Origin: Ficedula albicollis
Lineage: Eukaryota > Chordata > Aves > Passeriformes > Muscicapidae
NCBI RefSeq assembly: GCF_000247815.1
Contig: NC_021677.1
Span: 8,078,382-8,142,381, forward strand
Length of the DNA stretch: 64,000 nucleotides
Reading direction: 5' to 3'
Shown: in pieces, positions 57,372 to 64,000 of the stretch
Layout: the number at the start of each line of letters is the position of its first letter
Position numbering within the stretch: position 1 is the stretch's first letter
The notes under the pieces: model-generated
The model's database searches: none
Seen by the model: only the letters and a program-made list of their open reading frames with translations
Told to the model about the DNA's origin: nothing
Translations under genes and position numbers: made by a program

Positions 57372-57400
57372 CCCGGCGGGAGGCTGCTGTGCTCAGCCAT
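57362..57400 (-). other. Upstream open reading frame in ABTB2 leader, 12 codons
   Basis: Minus-strand ATG at 57400-57398, stop TAG at 57364-57362, 129 nt upstream of the main start. Its context (GAC before, G after the ATG) is a strong initiation context, whereas the ABTB2 start has C at -3. Whether it lies in the transcript depends on the unknown start site. Confidence 0.4.
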
Positions 57401-57434
57401 GTCCCGCTCGGCCCGGAGGGCGCGGAGGCTGCGG

Positions 57435-58547
<1,113 letters not shown>

Positions 58548-58728
58548 GGAGCCCCCGCCAGAGCCTTTGGGGCCCGGCGGGTCTCCCCCAAACCGAGCTC
58601 GGGCCGGGAGGCGCGCGCGGAGCGGAGGAGCCCAGCGCTATCGCCGGGTGCGCGGGACGAGGGCGCCCCCGCGCGGCCGGAGCTGCGAGTGTCGCTGCGT
58701 TTCGGGCTCGGCTCCTCAAATGTCCATA

Positions 58729-58745
58729 ATTTAATTATATAATTT
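58729..58745 (-). promoter_or_regulatory. AT-rich TATA-like element at the upstream edge of the CpG island
   Basis: The sequence holds a perfect 12-bp palindrome, AATTATATAATT (58733-58744). On the minus strand it reads TATATAATTAAATT and is followed within about 30 nt by GC-rich sequence. It sits at the abrupt boundary between AT-rich upstream DNA and the island. It could be a TATA-like box for a distal ABTB2 start, or simply composition. Confidence 0.2.
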
Positions 58746-58760
58746 AATTTTAAAACGCGC

Positions 58761-61700
58761 TTTCCAATCTTCCTACGAGACGCAGCCCCCACAAAGATCC
58801 CAAACCCGCTGCTATTTACAACACCCCGATGCAGGCAAACACAATAAAGCAAGAGAGAATGCGTGTCCTTGATAATGCTGCCACTGGGACAAAGTGTGTA
58901 AAAACCCTCCTGCTCAAAGGATGGCATTTTTATCTGTTCGTTCACATGGATTCTGAGTTTGGCTCTCTATTCCTGCTATATTCTTGCTGTTTGTATGATA
59001 TATGTGACAAGGTATGAGTACAAGCCTAAAGAGAGTAAATTCCGAACTTCTCACAGAAGGTATTTTCACATCAAAAATTATTGTCAAGACAGATCTTACA
59101 CAGTCCTTAGCTACAGACTAAAAAAAAAATATACATCTTTTCCATAGTAAATGTTCCTTACAAGATACAGCCTCCAACTATTACCAGCTTCAATACCTGG
59201 ATTTCCAGAGGAAAGTTCAAAATGACAAATTGTCTTTGCACCATGAGGACAAACTTTGCAGCAGGGCCTGTTGCAATAAAACAAGGGGGAATGTTTTTTA
59301 ACTGATGAAAGGATGGTTTAGATGATACAGGAAAGAGATTTCCTGCCTCAAAACTACAATGCCTTACAGGACATCCCTTTGTCTGTTTGTACTGCAGTAT
59401 ATACATTATTTAGTGTCAATATTAGGTTTGAATTAAATACTTGAAAAATCATATATTTTAGTTATGCACTTCTGCTCACAGGATCAGTTTATACTTTTAG
59501 CTTCAGTTTATCCTAAAAGACAAAATACTTAACAAGGCATCCTAACTTCCACTAATTAAACCCCAAAACTGATTTTTTTTACATAAGATCATCTTTTATC
59601 TTTCTTATATTGAAGCCCAACTATAAGGCAGCTCTCAGCTTTTTCATAGCTTCTCCCCATGAAATCATAAACACAGCAGAAGTTGTCTAATAAAACCAGA
59701 CCTAATTCTCTCAAAATCATTCCGATTTATTGGAAATTTTAACACCTCAGCATCTCATTTGCGCTCCAGTGTCAGCTCAGAAGCTGGTATTTTTACTGCA
59801 CAACTGATGCCTTGCTCAGGTGTTATTTTACAGATCAAAGCTAACTCTGCTATTTTAGTGTATTTTTAGGCTATATTTTTAAGAGCTGACAATACAAAAC
59901 TGACAGTAAGCATAGTAAATAGGTCCCTGAATGTGACACAAGGCAGGACTGATTCAAAGCACCCAGTTTTAAGTCTTGTGTTCAATCAATACACTTCTTT
60001 ATAAAAGAATTATGGTGTTTTTTTTCCCTCTGTATTTAATCCCTAATCTTAGAGTGCCATGGACTACTGCAGACCTCTTAAACAAGACCTTTGTTGGGTG
60101 ACCATGTGGTGCCTCCTCAAAACCAGGGTTTTTATTTTTTTCCCTCTTACTTCCTTTAAGGTCATATGCAGAAGGCTTGTGTCTTCACAACGATCACTAC
60201 AAGAATGGGAATGGAGCAAAAGAAGGCAACAGAGTTGGCCTCTCTCACCAAAAATCCTTCATGCTTTGTTTGTGATGTCTCTTTGCAGAAGCATTCTCTA
60301 GAATTCATTCTGTTTTATCTCCTAGGATTCATTTCAACCACAAAAGCAAGGCTAAACTGGCACAGAGAATTGCTACACAGATGGCAAATAGGAACTTGAC
60401 ATTATTTAGGAAAAATGCAGCTGTGCAAGCACTCAAAACTCCTACAAACCACTTCTGTTCCTTCCCTTTATCACACTTCTTCCATACTCCCACACAGTTT
60501 GTTATTCCTGCCATTCCATGTAATTTAACAACACCAAAAATTATCTGGTTTAACAAGCAGTGTCTGTTTTCCCACTTTTCTCAGACAGTGTTTTCTCACT
60601 GTAGTATTTATTTATAAAAGAAAAAATTTGCCAGATAAATCCTTCTGTCCTTCTGCTGCAAAGGTATCACTAGACTTTTCCACAGGGGGGAAAAAAAAAA
60701 CATTAGAACAAAAGCACCCCAAATGCAGAAAGGATTTTCCTTACTGAAGATTTAAACCTTAAGCTCCAAGATGTTGAACCCAATAAAGACAAAAAGCCAT
60801 ACATCAAAACACTCATAAAAACAACTTAACACTCCTTGATTTATAAGGCACAATAAGTACTCAGCTTTTTTGTTGTTGTTAGTATGTTTCAACTGTAGTC
60901 ATGAGGAATCCCAAGTTATTTTCACACAACAAAAATCAACTTTCCACAGACAGGTTTTTTCATAATAATTTCTCTCTACAATTAGCATTAAAGAAAGCAC
61001 CATAAGACTTCCAGGAACATAAACAAAGCAGATAAAACATGTAACAGTGGAAGTTTCATAATAAACAAAAACATGGGATTCTGGAAACTCCATTTTCTTT
61101 CGTGTAAAGGGCTCAAATATGAGCTTTTCTAGCTCTGATGGACTACAGGGTTTTCAAATTTGAATTTAAAATACACCAGAATTAATTAAAAATAAAGTCT
61201 TCACATTCTCTGATACCCAAAAAGCAACTAGATAAATAGCAAACCTATTTAAAAAATGAACACTTGGTTTAAGGAGCTACAGCAGTCAAAGCAAATGTAA
61301 AATCCTCATAGACTTAATCTGTACCAAAGACTCCAAATCAATACTTTTTAAGGTAACCAGTACTGAGATTGACCTGTTACTGATCAAGCCACAAAGTTCA
61401 GTGAATTTCTAGGAAATAATATTCATATATATGATGTTGAGCAGCATAAACATCCCTTGCCTCTAGGACCCACATAAGCTTATTTTACACACTTAAAGCA
61501 AAGAAGACTCAAGAATTTCCAACAGGGGAAAAAAATTAATAACAAAACTGGCCTTAACAGAACCCTCAAAGAAGCTGCTTGATTGGTGCAACCAACCCCT
61601 CAGAGCAGCACCAAAAAGAGAGAAGCCCTTTCCAAACCTTATTTAAAGCAGTTGTGGGAGGGAGTGTTAATGAGCCCAAAGACTCAACAGCTGGCTGGGC

Positions 61701-63220
61701 TTCCATGGATATTGCTTGAAATTTCTTTCCCAAGCTGCTGCCTCTGGTTTTGAACATGTGCTAATGGCATTTTCCTTGTGTAGCTACTTCATTTAATAGC
61801 ATTTTATCTGCAAGACTCAGAACTATTGTTGTTAATAAACAAAGATAGCTGCTGTCTGATACCTGAAAATCAGTGTGAGCCCAGACAGCAGGAGATGTGG
61901 GGGGAGCAGAGATGAAGCGTGACTAGAGCAGGTGAATCACATATCAAGTCTAAATTAAATGAAAAAAAAAATGTGTTAAGAGAATTAATTTTGCATATTT
62001 TCAAAGCACAACTGATGAAGAGAAAATGTTCATCTGGTGTGTTTTCTGCCATGCAGCAAAATCCCCATCCAGCCCTCAATTTATTGTCTAACTGGAGTTG
62101 CTGGTCCAGTGTTTGGAGTGACCAAATACTCCCTGCTGATCTCACCACTGTCAGGTTCCTGTATTTTCCCAGCTGGAGAGAAACTTTATGTGATGTGTAA
62201 TAACTCAAATTCTTCCCCCATTCATTTTGTGTAAAATGGCCTTTGCCAAGGTTACAATACTTACCTTTCAGAATGTCTTGATTGGTAATTTAGCTAAATC
62301 TACTTGATAGCGCTAATTAAAATTTTAAAAGAGAACATAGAATCTCATGAATGTAGAATTTTAGGAATAATACTGTCCCTTGTGTAAACTTCCCAGATGG
62401 ATAGAAGTCACTGAAATCAGAGAGTATGCTGAACAAATCTTTAGGCTGTTAATAATAATTGGACATCTCACCTTCTCTCTGCCTTGGTTTTATCTGTGAT
62501 TTGGCATAGCCTAAAACTACATTTTGCTATTAACAGTTCCTATCAAGAGAAACACTCCTGCTTAACAAACCTTGCCTCATTTTTTTCCTACTCTACTATT
62601 TAGTCTAATAAAAGACTTTTCTTGTCCTTACATAACTTGCCTTGCTCATATCCTTAGGCTGTCAATTAAAACATAATTTCTATTTAAATAAGATCAGGAA
62701 CTTAAATTTGCTTAGCATAAGAAATCAGCCCAGATCAGCTTTACTGTTATTTATAATGACAGATAAGGCAGAGCTTCTCAAAATTAATGCTGTCAAGAAA
62801 GAAGGGGTCATGTCTATCATGACTAATAGTGACTGTTAAGCAAGACCATTTAAAAAACTTTAATTGCTGAAGATTTTATATTACAGCCTGCTTCTGACAC
62901 ACATTTTCAGGTATGAAAAGCATAAGAAGCACTGAGAATCTATTAAGAATATCTTTTCTACACTCAAGAGCTGCCTTTTGTAGTAGATATAATTGGAGTG
63001 ATAAGGAACTTGGAGTGAAATCTCCATGCACAAGTGTATCAGATGCCCAAAATGAACAAATAAATGGTTTTCTGCTGTTGCTGTACAAACAATTTCAGAG
63101 ATCCTCCAAAGCAAACTGGTCAGGTTCCAGTCAGGTACAAACTGGTCAGCATCACCTTTATGCTTGGCAAACGGTGGAACAAATGAGTCTGGAAAGCATT
63201 AAGGACAAAAAGGTGATTTA
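58761..63220. other. Upstream intergenic sequence, nothing recognised
   Basis: AT-rich unique DNA left of the CR1 pair. No exon of a neighbouring gene is recognised. In mammals the gene upstream of ABTB2 in divergent orientation is CAT (catalase), so CAT would be expected beyond the right edge, but no part of it is visible here. Confidence 0.6.
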
Positions 63221-63540
63221 GAATCACAGAGCTTGGATTAGAAGGGACCTCCCACCTACTTCCTTCCACCCCCTGCCGTGGGCAGGGACACCTCCCACTA
63301 GATCATGTTGCTGCAAGCACCATCCAGCCTGGCCTTTGAAGCCTTCCAGGGATGGGGATTCCATGACATCTCTGGGCAACCTGTGCCAGTGTGTCAGCAC
63401 CCTCACAGTGAAGAATGAATTCCCAATACTTGATGCAGTCTTTCTGGATTGCAAGTGTGTGTTGCTGGGTCTTGTTGAGCTTCTCATCAACCAACACCTC
63501 CAAGTCTTTCCAGGCTGCTCTCAATCCTTTCTCCATTGAT
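63221..63540 (-). mobile_element. CR1 LINE 3' fragment, inverted
   Basis: Opens 'gaatcacagagcttggattagaagggacctcc', then 'cccctgccgtgggcagggacacctcccactaga', 'catccagcctggcctttgaagccttccagggatgggg', and 'ctcatcaaccaacacctccaagtctttccaggctgctctcaatcc'. This is the antisense CR1 3' UTR running into the end of the reverse transcriptase frame. The antisense frame at 63303-63536 is a relic of that coding part. Confidence 0.92.
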
Positions 63541-64000
63541 TTATGAAGGAGAAATTATGCCTGACTAATCTTTCAGCCTTCCACAGTGATATTAGTGGTA
63601 TGATTGGATGAGGGAAGGGCAAGTGATATTATCCTCACCACAGCAAGGCTTTAGACACTCGCTCCTGAAACGTTCTCATTGACAAATTGATGAATTTTTG
63701 CCTGAGTAAATGGCTCCTTTCAATCTAAGTAGAAAACAATTTTGGATAAAAAGACCTGTTGAAAAACAAATTGGATGTGAGCTGGGAATACATCCTTGTG
63801 GCTATGAAAGCCAGCAGCATCCCAGGAAAAGCACTACCAGCAGGTGGAGGAGGTGATCCTTGCCTCTGCTCAGCACTGATGAGACTCGGATGGAGTCAGA
63901 GTCCAGCTCTGGGTTTTCCAGCACAAGAAAGGTGCGGACAAACTGGAGTTAGTCCATCAAAATGACACAAAGATGATTAAGGGTCTGGACTTTCTGTCAT
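63541..64000 (+). mobile_element. CR1 LINE ORF2 fragment, forward, continues past the window
   Basis: Forward CR1 reverse-transcriptase landmarks occur in order: 'aggagaaattatgcctgactaatct' (63547), 'gcaaggctttagacactcgctcctgaaacgttctcattg' (63643), 'gccagcagcatcccaggaaaagc', 'agcaggtggaggaggtgatccttgcctctgctcagcactgatgag', and 'acaaagatgattaagggtctgg' at the right edge. Frames are broken by stops and indels, so it is a dead copy. A gap relative to full-length CR1 seems to lie around 63720-63790. Confidence 0.85.

Noticed and set aside
62330..62370. 'catagaatctcatgaatgtagaatttt' as a CR1 terminal repeat
   Set aside because: No adjacent CR1 body and spacing does not fit the octamer repeats.

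Overview
This 64 kb window is vertebrate genomic DNA and almost certainly comes from a bird, probably a songbird. Every recognisable interspersed repeat is a CR1-type LINE fragment. One further block looks like a passerine endogenous retrovirus LTR, and there are no mammalian Alu or L1 sequences. The base composition is AT-rich intron-like DNA with a single sharply bounded CpG-rich island. I see no bacterial genes, operons, CRISPR arrays, tRNAs or rRNAs.

The one gene I can support is the first coding exon of ABTB2 (ankyrin repeat and BTB/POZ domain containing 2) on the minus strand at 56371-57232. It has 287 complete codons plus one base, ending in a clean GT splice donor. The exon carries a conserved Ser-rich N-terminus and a stretch that resembles the histone-fold core of H2A. 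The ankyrin and BTB exons are not here. Everything to the left (1-56370) is therefore best read as the large first intron of ABTB2. The CpG island at 57233-58730 is its promoter and 5' leader, and 58760-64000 is upstream intergenic sequence.

Region by region. 1-3305 is unremarkable intron. About 3306-4170 is an LTR-like block interrupted by a pure G run of 213 nt. 4222-4351 is a 65-bp tandem duplication, and 4625-5596 is a near-perfect 486-bp tandem duplication. 5597-34772 is intron with scattered CR1 remnants and a motif-rich, possibly conserved stretch near 28.2-28.4 kb. 34773-35191 holds two identical 206-bp copies. 35192-50672 contains a longer CR1 fragment at 41.4-41.8 kb, a CR1 tail and a 73-bp tandem duplication. 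50673-50833 and 54354-54514 are two identical 161-bp dispersed copies. The ABTB2 exon follows, then a promoter island broken by an uninterrupted 1110-nt G homopolymer. The right edge (63.2-64.0 kb) holds two CR1 fragments in opposite orientation.

The two giant G runs are almost certainly assembly or sequencing artefacts standing in for GC-rich DNA, and the poly-Gly and poly-Pro reading frames over them are not genes. I found no credible new biological system. The points most worth checking are the missing ABTB2 promoter sequence, the cluster of very recent (or false) local duplications, the 161-bp dispersed duplicate, and the upstream reading frames in the ABTB2 leader.
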